From the NCBI GenBank assembly GCA_004321905.1, contig SCQF01000028.1, positions 1 through 64,000 of the forward strand: a DNA stretch of 64,000 nt. Reading direction: 5' to 3'. This document shows, piece after piece, positions 7,726-15,466 of this stretch (its first letter is position 1; every line of letters starts with the position of its first letter). The position numbers were made by a program, and so were the translations under genes. The stretch is from Verrucomicrobiota bacterium (GTDB lineage Bacteria > Verrucomicrobiota > Kiritimatiellia > CAIQIC01). The notes beneath the pieces were generated by a model that had not been told where the DNA came from, did no database searches, and saw nothing but the letters and a program-made list of their open reading frames with translations.

Positions 7726-8805
7726 TCACCGCGCGGGCTGCTGCTGCGTGAGACAATGGATTGCGCCGGAACCGAGCACGACATCCACGGCATGGATGCC
7801 GATGACCGGTCGGTCGCGGAAGATTTCGGCGAGGATGCCCAGCGCCACCCGGTCTTTGGGATCGTTGAAGGTCGGCACCAGCACCGCCGCGTTGCAGATA
7901 TAAAAATTGGCATAGGTCGCCGGCAGACGCACGCCGCGGAAGTAGAGCGGCTCCGGCATCGGCAGCGGAATGATTTCGAGTCGCGAGCCATTTTCCAGCC
8001 GCGCGCTTTCGAGCCGCTCGCGATTTTCGCCTAGTCGCCGGTAGTTTTCGTCACCGCGATATTTCTCCTGACAAAGCACTACCGTACCGGGCGTGACGAA
8101 TCGGCAGATATCGTCTACGTGTCCGTGCGTATCGTCGCGCCCCGCAATGCCGTCCTTGAGCCAGATGACGTTCGTCGCACCCACGTGATCGCCGAGAATC
8201 TTTTCCAGCTCAGCCTTGCCCAGTCCGGGATTACGCACCTGCGTTTTTTGGTCGAGCAGGCATTGTTCCGTGGTCAGCAGCGAACCGCGCCCGTTGACGT
8301 CAATCGCGCCGCCTTCGAGCACCACCGCGCGACCCGCATGCGCCACCGGCAGCAGCGGCAACCGCTGACGCTGGGCGACAAACTCCGGGATGGCGTTATC
8401 CTTCTGCCAGTCGCGGAACAAGGCCCACGCATTGAAGCGGAACCGGCTGATGGCGATCTCCGGACGCGCCCCACCCTTCCGCAGAAAAATCGGGCCGCTA
8501 TCGCGCAACCAGCCGCGATTGGTCGGATAGGCCACCAACTCGTAGCGTTTGGGATCCACGCCGACGGCGGTCAGCACATCGCGCGCCTGCCGCGCCTCGG
8601 TGGCCGAGTTCACCAACAGGCGGACGATTTCGCCGGGCGCGATTTTGCGCACCAGTTCGCCATAGAACCAACGGATCGCCTCCATTTTGCCCGGCCAGTC
8701 GCGGAGATGATGCGGCCAGCCCAGCCAGGTGGCCTCGTGCGTCTCCCATTCTGCCGGCATACGGAAGCCCCATTGCGCGGGGGTTTTGTTGCCAAGTTTT
8801 TTCAT
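7726..8805 (-). CDS. aguA: Agmatine deiminase / porphyromonas-type peptidylarginine deiminase
   Basis: The protein is about 359 residues of the guanidino-group-modifying fold, hydrolysing agmatine to N-carbamoylputrescine and ammonia. Visible family motifs are WLGWPHHLRDW near the N-terminus, GGAIDVNG, the HVDD motif in THGHVDDICRF, and the catalytic cysteine in GSGAIHCLTQQ at the extreme C-terminus. It lies directly upstream of the Opp ATPases (2 bp gap). This links polyamine or guanidino metabolism to an importer, which is inference. The GTG at 8844 is a longer alternative start. Confidence 0.93.
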   Translation of the reverse strand: MKKLGNKTPAQWGFRMPAEWETHEATWLGWPHHLRDWPGKMEAIRWFYGELVRKIAPGEIVRLLVNSATEARQARDVLTAVGVDPKRYELVAYPTNRGWLRDSGPIFLRKGGARPEIAISRFRFNAWALFRDWQKDNAIPEFVAQRQRLPLLPVAHAGRAVVLEGGAIDVNGRGSLLTTEQCLLDQKTQVRNPGLGKAELEKILGDHVGATNVIWLKDGIAGRDDTHGHVDDICRFVTPGTVVLCQEKYRGDENYRRLGENRERLESARLENGSRLEIIPLPMPEPLYFRGVRLPATYANFYICNAAVLVPTFNDPKDRVALGILAEIFRDRPVIGIHAVDVVLGSGAIHCLTQQQPAR

Positions 8806-8902
8806 AAAGGTGTGCCAAGCTACCACAGGTCCTGTGCTTTGCACGACCGGACTTTAGCTTTCGCGCGGGGCTTGGGCAACACCAAGTATCCGATACCGAC
8901 GG

Positions 8903-8943
8903 ATTTCCAAGGCTTGGAAAACCTACTTCCAACCCTTGGAAGT
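8903..8943. repeat. Palindrome pair with 22-bp spacing
   Basis: Copies at 8903-8921 (ATTTCCAA-GGC-TTGGAAAA) and 8925-8943 (ACTTCCAA-CCC-TTGGAAGT) are 22 bp apart. This is the only pair that deviates strongly from 32 bp, yet it still corresponds to about two helical turns. It lies in the roughly 200-bp gap between aguA and the AsmA-like gene. Confidence 0.85.
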
Positions 8944-9018
8944 TATCTCCAGCGAGGATGTCAACTGCGGGCTGCCAGAAGATTAAAGGAGAACATGTTG
9001 GTTCAGCGAAGAAAACCT

Positions 9019-9912
9019 TCACGGAACCGAATCCGCGGGAGAACTCTTGACGGGTGGGGCGTTGGAGATCGCACCACCGTTGCCCCGTAGCCAGTCGGCG
9101 CGAAATTCCAGCATCATCTTCTGGGTGTCGAGGTCGAAGAACTCGCAGCGGATATCGTGTGCACGGCGGCCATCGGCCAGACGAGCTTCGGCAATACGTA
9201 GCCAGCAATGTTTGATTTCGCGGCCGGGCAGGAGCAGCGGCGTCAGTACCAGCCGCAGGCGGTCAGCGCTGGCCAATTCGTGCCCGTCGGCGTCCCACCA
9301 GACTAGGCGGGCATTGGCGACTTCCACGAGCGCGTGCTGTACGGAATCCAGCAAGTTGTCCGTCGGCTTGGCGGTCTCCGCCGGTTTTTGATCCAGACGC
9401 GACGCGGGCGTCCGCTCCGGTTTGGGCGCGTCAATTTTGAAGCCGCACCAGTCCGCCACCTGCTGGCCGATGGCGGCCAAAGGCGTCGGTTCCCAGCGGC
9501 CCGCATCGTTCGGCGCAAAGGCGACGCCAACGCCGCTGACGATCACCCGCTGGATGCGCGGCCAATGCCAGCCACGGGTGTCGTGCAGCGACCATTCGAG
9601 ATAACCGTTTTGAATTTGCACGCCGGGATAACTTTTGCGGCCAAAGTTTTCGGTGGTGATGTCTTCAAACTTCAGGTTGAAAGCCGGCGTCAGCCACGCC
9701 TTGCCGATCTTGACCTTCAGGTCGAGGCGCGCTTTGAGATGATCTTCCAGCATGGCGCGGAAGCCATCCATGAGGCTGAGGACGTAGACGCCGCCATAGA
9801 GCAGCGCGGCCAGCAGCAGCGTGGTGGTGATGAAACCGCGCAGGCCGGCAAACCAGCGACGGCGCGGTGGCGTCGGTGCGGTCCATTTGCTGTTATCGGT
9901 TACTTTGATCAT
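9019..9912 (-). CDS. AsmA-like membrane-anchored protein
   Basis: This 297-residue protein has a basic N-terminus, one transmembrane helix at about residues 26-48, and a periplasmic region. The passage GFRAMLEDHLKARLDLKVKIGKAWLTPAFNLKFEDI resembles the start of AsmA/DUF748-type lipid-transfer bridges, in which a short helix leads into repeated beta strands. Residues 150-200 are a Pro/Lys-rich linker. It is much shorter than typical AsmA proteins, so it may be a minimal member. It overlaps proC by 4 bp (ATGA, 9909-9912) and is the last gene of the yggS-proC operon. Confidence 0.55.
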   Translation of the reverse strand: MIKVTDNSKWTAPTPPRRRWFAGLRGFITTTLLLAALLYGGVYVLSLMDGFRAMLEDHLKARLDLKVKIGKAWLTPAFNLKFEDITTENFGRKSYPGVQIQNGYLEWSLHDTRGWHWPRIQRVIVSGVGVAFAPNDAGRWEPTPLAAIGQQVADWCGFKIDAPKPERTPASRLDQKPAETAKPTDNLLDSVQHALVEVANARLVWWDADGHELASADRLRLVLTPLLLPGREIKHCWLRIAEARLADGRRAHDIRCEFFDLDTQKMMLEFRADWLRGNGGAISNAPPVKSSPADSVP

Positions 9913-10718
9913 AGCCGTGAGAGTTCCCCAGCGCGGCGGTGCGCGGCCAGTACCGCTTCGATCACAGCTTGCTTGACCTGCCGCCGATCCTTGACCTCGA
10001 TGGCCGCGGCGGTGGTACCGCCTTGGGAGGTCACACGTCGCCGTAATTCCTCCGGTGGTAGATCGTGCTTCAAAATCAACTCTGCTGATCCTTTCACCGT
10101 GGTATAAACGAGCTTGCGCGCGACGACGGTGCTCAAGCCCAATTGCCGCGCCGCTTCAAGCATCGCCTCCATCAAATAGAACACGTAGGCCGGCCCACTG
10201 CCGCTGATCGCGGTGACCGCGTCCATTTGCGTTTCCTCCACGCGCACGACTTCGCCGGTGGCGGAGAGCAAATCCTCGGCGCGCTCCAGATCGCGCGGCG
10301 TGGCATGCAGGCCGGGGCAAAGCGCCGCGATGCCGCAGCCGACCAGCGCCGGTGTATTCGGCATCGAACGCACCACGCGCACCGCACCACCCAGTGCATT
10401 TTCAATTTTCGTCGTCGTCACGCCGGCGGCGATGCTGACCACCAACGCGTGCGGCGGAAACTTGGCGCGAACCCCCGCAAGCACCTCCGGCAACACCTGC
10501 GGTTTCACCGCCAGCACGACCACGTCGGCGCCGACCACCGCCGCCGCGTTATCGGCCATCGCGTGCACGCCGTATTTTCGTGCAAAGTGATCACAGCGCT
10601 CCGTCGCGATATCCGCGACCATCAGCCGCTCACGCGGCCAGCGGTTGCACGCCAACAGGCCGGAAACCAGCGCCTCGGCCATATTACCTGCACCCAAGAA
10701 AACCAGATTGCCATTCAT
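9909..10718 (-). CDS. proC: Pyrroline-5-carboxylate reductase
   Basis: The 269-residue cytoplasmic enzyme reduces 1-pyrroline-5-carboxylate to proline with NAD(P)H. The Rossmann motif FLGAGNMAEALVSGLL starts at residue 5. The C-terminal dimer/active-site region reads GPAYVFYLMEAM, then the family signature PEELRRRVTSQGGTTAAAIE. Start ATG 10718 overlaps the yggS stop by 4 bp, the usual yggS-proC coupling. Confidence 0.96.
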   Translation of the reverse strand: MNGNLVFLGAGNMAEALVSGLLACNRWPRERLMVADIATERCDHFARKYGVHAMADNAAAVVGADVVVLAVKPQVLPEVLAGVRAKFPPHALVVSIAAGVTTTKIENALGGAVRVVRSMPNTPALVGCGIAALCPGLHATPRDLERAEDLLSATGEVVRVEETQMDAVTAISGSGPAYVFYLMEAMLEAARQLGLSTVVARKLVYTTVKGSAELILKHDLPPEELRRRVTSQGGTTAAAIEVKDRRQVKQAVIEAVLAAHRRAGELSRL

Positions 10719-11401
10719 GATCGTTCTCCAAACAACGCGGTGCCGACGCGTATCCACGTGGCACCTTCTTCAATCGCCACCTCAAAATCGTGACTCATCC
10801 CCATCGAAAGCTCAAGTAGTGGCACGCCGAACTGCGCGCTCCACTCGTCGCGCAACTCACGCAGTCGCCGGAAATGCGTCCGCGCCCGCTCCGCCTCCGG
10901 CGTGAACGGCGGCATCGTCATGAGGCCCGCAATCTGCGCGTACTCCAACGCGCCCGCGTGTTGCAACACTTCCGGTGCAGCATTGGGCCGCAAGCCGAAT
11001 TTGGAACCTTCGCCGGAAACATTGATTTCCAGCAGTACCGGTAGCCGCTTACCTTCCGCCGCCGCCGCGGCTTCCAAGCGTTGGAGCAATTTGAGTGAGT
11101 CCACCGAGTGAATTTGATCAAACAACGCCACCGCGCGCCCCGCCTTGTTCGACTGCAAGTGACCCACCAGATGCCAGGAAATATTCCCCGGACACATCGG
11201 CACCTTGGCCTCGGCCTCCTGCACCTTGTTTTCGCCAAAAAGCCGCAAGCCGCATTCCGTCGCTTCGCGAACGCGCTCCGGTCCGTAGGTTTTCGAGACG
11301 GCGATGAGTTGCACCTCGTCGGGTTTGCGCCCGGCGCGCGCACAAGCCGCCGCCATACGCGCCTGCACCTGCTCCAATCGCTCTTGAAATGTTTCCGCCA
11401 T
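10715..11401 (-). CDS. yggS: YggS/PROSC-family pyridoxal-phosphate homeostasis protein
   Basis: This protein of about 228 residues has a TIM-barrel alanine-racemase-like fold. It contains the PLP-lysine motif LIAVSKTYG around residue 35, then FGENKVQEAE, WHLVGHLQSNKAG, and GLMTMPPF. It ends with the family motif LSMGMSHDFEVAIEEGATWIRVGTALFG. The in-frame TTG upstream lies within the palindrome, so ATG 11401 is chosen. It is the first gene of the yggS-proC-AsmA-like operon. Confidence 0.95.
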   Translation of the reverse strand: MAETFQERLEQVQARMAAACARAGRKPDEVQLIAVSKTYGPERVREATECGLRLFGENKVQEAEAKVPMCPGNISWHLVGHLQSNKAGRAVALFDQIHSVDSLKLLQRLEAAAAAEGKRLPVLLEINVSGEGSKFGLRPNAAPEVLQHAGALEYAQIAGLMTMPPFTPEAERARTHFRRLRELRDEWSAQFGVPLLELSMGMSHDFEVAIEEGATWIRVGTALFGERS

Positions 11402-11405
11402 ATCC

Positions 11406-11456
11406 GTTTCCAAGGTTTGGAAAATCTATCCCGCTGATTTTCCAAACACTGGAAAA
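11406..11456. repeat. Phased palindrome pair (32-bp spacing)
   Basis: Copies at 11406-11424 (GTTTCCAA-GGT-TTGGAAAA) and 11438-11456 (TTTTCCAA-ACA-CTGGAAAA) lie between the yggS start and the dinB stop. Confidence 0.9.
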
Positions 11457-11503
11457 CCGGCGAGCGCCGCACTTTTACCGCGCGCCGCGCCGACGCGACA
11501 AGC

Positions 11504-12679
11504 TCAATCCGGTTGCTTCGCCGCCGCGCCCAAAATCGCGTCCTTGCCAAAGCGGCGGCGGATTTCGTCCACAGCACGACTCAGGGCTTCGGTGCGGCGC
11601 GGTGTTGACGACGATTCAAACAGATTGAGTTGACCCGCTGATTGGAACGCCAACTGCCCCACGCCGAAGCCAATCAAGCGCACCGGTTGGGTCACGGTTT
11701 GGGCGGCGAGCAGCTCCAGCGCGACGGCGCGCAAGCGAAAATCGTCGCAGCGCGGCGGGACAAGCGGAACCTGGCGGGTAATGGTCTGAAAATTTTTCCA
11801 GCGCAGCTTGAGCCGGGCCAAGCCGGCATATTTTCCAGTTTTGCGCAATCGCCGGCCCACATCTTCCGCCAAATCCACCAGCGTCCGCTCAATCAGCATT
11901 GGCTCGCGCACATCATCCAGAAAAGTATGCTCACGCGAAATGCTTTTTTCGTCCCACGTCGGCTCCACCGGACGCGCATCCTCGCCGTGCGCGAGCGCAT
12001 GGAGATGCGCGGCGGCATCCTTGCCCAGCAGGCGCACAAGGTGCGCGAGCGTGGCGTGCTGAAGGTCGGCAATGTGATACAACCCGGCGCGGGCAAGAAT
12101 CTGCTCGCTGACTTTGCCCACGCCCCAGATTTTGCCGACCGGCAGTGGCGCGAGAAACGCACGGATCGCCGCAGGATCGGAGGGCACTATGGTCAGGCCA
12201 TCGGGCTTGTGCAAATCGCTGGCGAGCTTGGCAAGAAATTTATTGGGCGCGACGCCAACGGAAACGGTGAGGTCCGTCTCTGCGTGAACCGCCTGCTTGA
12301 TCTTGGAAGCGATGGCGGGGCCATGGCCGAACAAGCGCTGCGCGCCGGTGACGTCGAGAAAGGCCTCGTCCACCGAGACCGGCTCAACCAGCGGGGTGAA
12401 ATGTTCGAAGATGGCCAAGACCTGTTTGGAGACCGCGCTATACCGTTTGAAGTTCGGTGGCAGGAAAACCGCGTGCGGGCAGCGGCGGCCCGCCTCGCGC
12501 GAGGGCATCGCGGAATGGATGCCGTAGCGCCGCGCTTCGTAGGAGGCCGCCGCGACCACGCCACGCTGATCCGGCGGTGAACCGACCACCACCGGTTGGC
12601 CACGCAATGTCGGACGGTCGCGCTGTTCGACGGCGGCGAAAAACGCATCCATGTCGGCATGTAAAATGACGCGATCCAC
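11504..12679 (-). CDS. dinB: DNA polymerase IV (Y-family)
   Basis: The 391-residue translesion polymerase has catalytic acidic motifs HADMDAFFAAVEQ at the start and SVDEAFLDVTG near residue 103. A helix-hairpin-helix GVGKVSEQILARAGL follows, and the little-finger domain begins near residue 235. The C-terminal QLNLF is a textbook beta-clamp-binding motif. The GTG at 12677-12679 is chosen as start because the conserved Y-family N-terminus begins there and no ATG is available close by. It is divergent from mscL; no clear LexA box was recognised in the spacer. Confidence 0.95.
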   Translation of the reverse strand: MDRVILHADMDAFFAAVEQRDRPTLRGQPVVVGSPPDQRGVVAAASYEARRYGIHSAMPSREAGRRCPHAVFLPPNFKRYSAVSKQVLAIFEHFTPLVEPVSVDEAFLDVTGAQRLFGHGPAIASKIKQAVHAETDLTVSVGVAPNKFLAKLASDLHKPDGLTIVPSDPAAIRAFLAPLPVGKIWGVGKVSEQILARAGLYHIADLQHATLAHLVRLLGKDAAAHLHALAHGEDARPVEPTWDEKSISREHTFLDDVREPMLIERTLVDLAEDVGRRLRKTGKYAGLARLKLRWKNFQTITRQVPLVPPRCDDFRLRAVALELLAAQTVTQPVRLIGFGVGQLAFQSAGQLNLFESSSTPRRTEALSRAVDEIRRRFGKDAILGAAAKQPD

Positions 12680-12720
12680 GCGGTGATGATACTTTTTGCA
12701 CCAAGGTTTGACACGGAGAA

Positions 12721-12748
12721 TTGACAGCGCACGCGAGCATGATAGCGT
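12721..12748 (+). promoter_or_regulatory. Possible mscL promoter
   Basis: A consensus TTGACA at 12721-12726 is followed after 16 bp by TAGCGT, a poor -10 box. Another TTGACA is present at 12708. The location between divergent dinB and mscL fits, but the -10 match is weak. Confidence 0.3.
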
Positions 12749-12784
12749 AGGCGCGCAGAAGGGCTGTAACCCCAGGAGAGACCC

Positions 12785-13174
12785 ATGAGTTTGATGAAAG
12801 AATTCAGAGAGTTCGCCGTCAAGGGCAATGTGGCCGATATGGCCATTGGCATCATCATCGGTAGCGCGTTTGGGAAGATCGCCACCTCGCTGGTCAACGA
12901 CGTCATCATGCCGCCGTTGGGCCTGCTGATCGGCGGCATTGATTTCTCCCAAAAGGCGGTGACGCTCAAGGCTGCGGCCGGCGGCGCGCCCGCCGTCGTG
13001 CTCAAATACGGCGTTTTCATCAACAGTATCGTGGATTTCACCCTCGTGGCGTTGGCGATGTTTCTGGTGATCAAAGGCATGAACGCGCTACGCAAAAAAG
13101 AGGCGACTGCGCCGGTGGCGCCCACCACCAGCGAAAAATTGCTGACCGAAATCCGTGATCTGCTGAAGAAGTGA
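12785..13174 (+). CDS. mscL: Large-conductance mechanosensitive channel
   Basis: The 129-residue inner-membrane channel opens under hypo-osmotic membrane tension. Family features are [40 protein letters not shown] (first helix and gate, residues 5-44), a short periplasmic loop, and a second helix [16 protein letters not shown]. The C-terminal cytoplasmic bundle is [12 protein letters not shown] ribosome-binding site AGGAG sits 8 bp before the ATG. The DUF481 gene follows 7 bp later. Confidence 0.97.
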   Translation: MSLMKEFREFAVKGNVADMAIGIIIGSAFGKIATSLVNDVIMPPLGLLIGGIDFSQKAVTLKAAAGGAPAVVLKYGVFINSIVDFTLVALAMFLVIKGMNALRKKEATAPVAPTTSEKLLTEIRDLLKK

Positions 13175-13181
13175 GCACGGC

Positions 13182-14087
13182 ATGTGGAAATTGCACTGCG
13201 CTCCAATGGTGATCAGCGCGAGTTTGCTGTTCGCCGGCGCCGCCCACGCTCAACTCATTACCGCGCCGGAGGCCACCACCAATCAAGCGCCACCGGTCTT
13301 GCCGCCCGCTGTGGTTCCACCGAAAGCGGACCAGCCCAAAACGGCGCCCGGCATGGATTGGAAAGCGATTGCCCCGTCGCAGCTCATGCTGCGTGACGAC
13401 GTCACGGTGGAGGCGCCGAATAGCGGGGCCACAAACCAATCGGCGGCATGGGGCCTTACGCTCGCGGCCGGCGCCGTCATGAATAGCGGCAACAGCGACA
13501 CGACGCTCTACAACATCAGCGCAGAATTCGAGCGCAAAGGCCAGCGTCACGAACTACGGCTCGCCGGCAACGCCAACTATGGCACCGATCAAGGCGCAAC
13601 CACGGTGGACAATGCCAAGGGCGTCGCCAGCTATCACTATCGCTTTTCGGCCCGCTGGTATGCCGTCGCCGATGGTTCCGCCTTTCGGGATCGCATCGCT
13701 GCGGTGAACTATCGGCTGATCGGTTCGCCCGGCCTGGGTTTTTATTTCATACGGAATAAACGCGTCGCGCTCGGCGTGGAAAGCGGCCCGGCCTATTTGC
13801 AGGAAAATAAGGGCGAGGTGGAGGACAATCGAATTCTCCTGCGCTGCGCGGAGCGCGGTGAGTGGCTGCCGCTCGCCACTTCGCGGGTTTGGGAAGCGAT
13901 CGAATTTCTACCCCCCGTTGATCACACGCAGGAATACCTGCTCAGCTCCGAGGCGGGGGCCGAGGCCGCGCTAACCACCCTGCTCAATGTCCGGATCGTC
14001 GTCAAAAACATTTATGACAACAACCCCGCGCCTGGTCGCAAGAACAGCGATGTGAGCATCACCGGCGCGCTTGCCGTCAAACTTTGA
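13182..14087 (+). CDS. DUF481 outer-membrane beta-barrel protein (YdiY-like)
   Basis: The 301-residue protein starts with a signal peptide ending in GAAHA at about residue 23. A Pro-rich stretch follows, then the DUF481 barrel from about residue 85 (WGLTLAAGAVMNSGNSDTTLYNISAEFERKG). Alternating amphipathic strands continue to the C-terminus VSITGALAVKL, consistent with outer-membrane insertion. The function of the family is unknown. It follows mscL by 7 bp and is probably co-transcribed. Confidence 0.85.
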   Translation: MWKLHCAPMVISASLLFAGAAHAQLITAPEATTNQAPPVLPPAVVPPKADQPKTAPGMDWKAIAPSQLMLRDDVTVEAPNSGATNQSAAWGLTLAAGAVMNSGNSDTTLYNISAEFERKGQRHELRLAGNANYGTDQGATTVDNAKGVASYHYRFSARWYAVADGSAFRDRIAAVNYRLIGSPGLGFYFIRNKRVALGVESGPAYLQENKGEVEDNRILLRCAERGEWLPLATSRVWEAIEFLPPVDHTQEYLLSSEAGAEAALTTLLNVRIVVKNIYDNNPAPGRKNSDVSITGALAVKL

Positions 14088-14091
14088 GCCG

Positions 14092-14142
14092 GTTTCCAAG
14101 GCTCGGAAAAGTGAACGGGGCGCTTTTCCAAACCTTGGAAAA
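14092..14142. repeat. Phased palindrome pair (32-bp spacing)
   Basis: Copies at 14092-14110 (GTTTCCAA-GGC-TCGGAAAA) and 14124-14142 (TTTTCCAA-ACC-TTGGAAAA) fill the convergent junction between the DUF481 and glycoside hydrolase genes. Confidence 0.9.
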
Positions 14143-14153
14143 CAACGCGCCGC

Positions 14154-15455
14154 TCAATGCGCGTGCAGCTTTTCTTTCAGCCGCCGGCTGCCCTCGGCAA
14201 TGATGCGCACTAATTCGGGCGTGGCGGCGAGATCAAAGGTGATCGGATTCGATTTCTGATCCTGCGGACGGTCCGATTGATAGGCCCAGAAATAAACCAA
14301 CGGCACACCGGCCGTGACGACATCATCCACGGCGTGCTGGATCCATTTTTTGGCATTAGGATCGTTGTAACCATTAAACCAATCCGCATCGGCCTGCTTC
14401 ACCAAGCCCTTGTCCCTCCAACCGGAGGGCAACGCGCCGTATTCGCCAAAAATCAAGCCCTTCCCCAATTCGCGCCCGATTTGCAGATAGCGGTTGGGCG
14501 TCATCATCACCGGCGGCCCAGCGCGGTCCGGCGCGAGTTCATAACCGCCGGCGCGCACGGCGTAGTAGTGCGTGTCAATCACGTCCACGGCAGAATTTTT
14601 GAAATAGGCTGCATAGGCTTGGCGATATTCATCGAGCGTGTCGCGCTGTTTCCAACCGTTACCTGTGTAGAGGTTCCACGCATACTCCCGCAGGTGCGAA
14701 CCGCCGGTGCTAACCAGTCGCAACGGATCGCACGCCTTGATCCGCCGGGCCACGGCATCGAAAAATGTTGCGACGTGCAGCAAGGTTGGCGCCGGTTCCC
14801 CATGCCGCTTGCCGATGTCGGCGACGTTGGTGAGTTCATTGGTGATCTCCCACATGGCAATCGTTTTCCGCCCGCGATAGCGCGTAACTATGGTGTCCAA
14901 ATAGTTGTAGAGCCGCTGCCGACTGTGGGCGGCGGGATTGGCGACCAAATCATAGAGGCCTTCGTCGCCTTGGCGTGATTTCCGGCTCACGGTGCTGTCG
15001 TGGAGGAGCGCGGCCCCGAGGCCATAGACGACCTTGATGTTGTGCTGATCACACAAGTCCAACGTCGCATCCATAGCTTTGAAAAAATCAGTGCGCCACC
15101 CCGGATCGCTCGCCCACGCCTGGCCGACTTCCCTGGGCGGCACAGCAAATATACGGATGGTGCGACAGCCGAGGTCGTGTAATTCGCGCAACGCTGCATC
15201 CTGCTTGGCCAAGGCCGTGTCCCATGCGTCCGTCCGGCCTTGCTTGCGACTATCCTGCAAGCCCTGCCAGAGCGACCAAAAAAGATCGAACTTGTTATAA
15301 CTGATTTCCGCAAACGGCTGGCCGTCCAGACAAAACTGTCCGGCGTGCCAAGTGAACACATCCTTGCTGGTTAGAGCAACAGGCGCCGGCGCAGGTTGTG
15401 CCACCGTGCCCACGGCCAACACAGACATAAAAAGAGAGGTTACTATTCTTCGCAT
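14154..15455 (-). CDS. Secreted glycoside hydrolase, clan GH-A (GH5-like)
   Basis: The 433-residue protein has a signal peptide (residues 1-20) and a TIM-barrel clan A architecture. The acid/base glutamate is in MWEITNELTNVAD (about residue 207) and the nucleophile glutamate in GLIFGEYGALP (about residue 352). LDLCDQHNIKVVYGLG resembles the third barrel strand of GH5 mannanases and cellulases. The substrate is probably a beta-linked polysaccharide, but the subfamily cannot be assigned by eye. The secreted hydrolase gene upstream (11 bp gap) suggests a joint role in glycan breakdown. Confidence 0.8.
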   Translation of the reverse strand: MRRIVTSLFMSVLAVGTVAQPAPAPVALTSKDVFTWHAGQFCLDGQPFAEISYNKFDLFWSLWQGLQDSRKQGRTDAWDTALAKQDAALRELHDLGCRTIRIFAVPPREVGQAWASDPGWRTDFFKAMDATLDLCDQHNIKVVYGLGAALLHDSTVSRKSRQGDEGLYDLVANPAAHSRQRLYNYLDTIVTRYRGRKTIAMWEITNELTNVADIGKRHGEPAPTLLHVATFFDAVARRIKACDPLRLVSTGGSHLREYAWNLYTGNGWKQRDTLDEYRQAYAAYFKNSAVDVIDTHYYAVRAGGYELAPDRAGPPVMMTPNRYLQIGRELGKGLIFGEYGALPSGWRDKGLVKQADADWFNGYNDPNAKKWIQHAVDDVVTAGVPLVYFWAYQSDRPQDQKSNPITFDLAATPELVRIIAEGSRRLKEKLHAH

Positions 15456-15466
15456 CGTGATTTCAC

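Noticed and set aside
12680-12952. Longer dinB frame starting at 12952
   Set aside because: It would overlap mscL on the other strand. The conserved Y-family N-terminus starts at the GTG at 12679.
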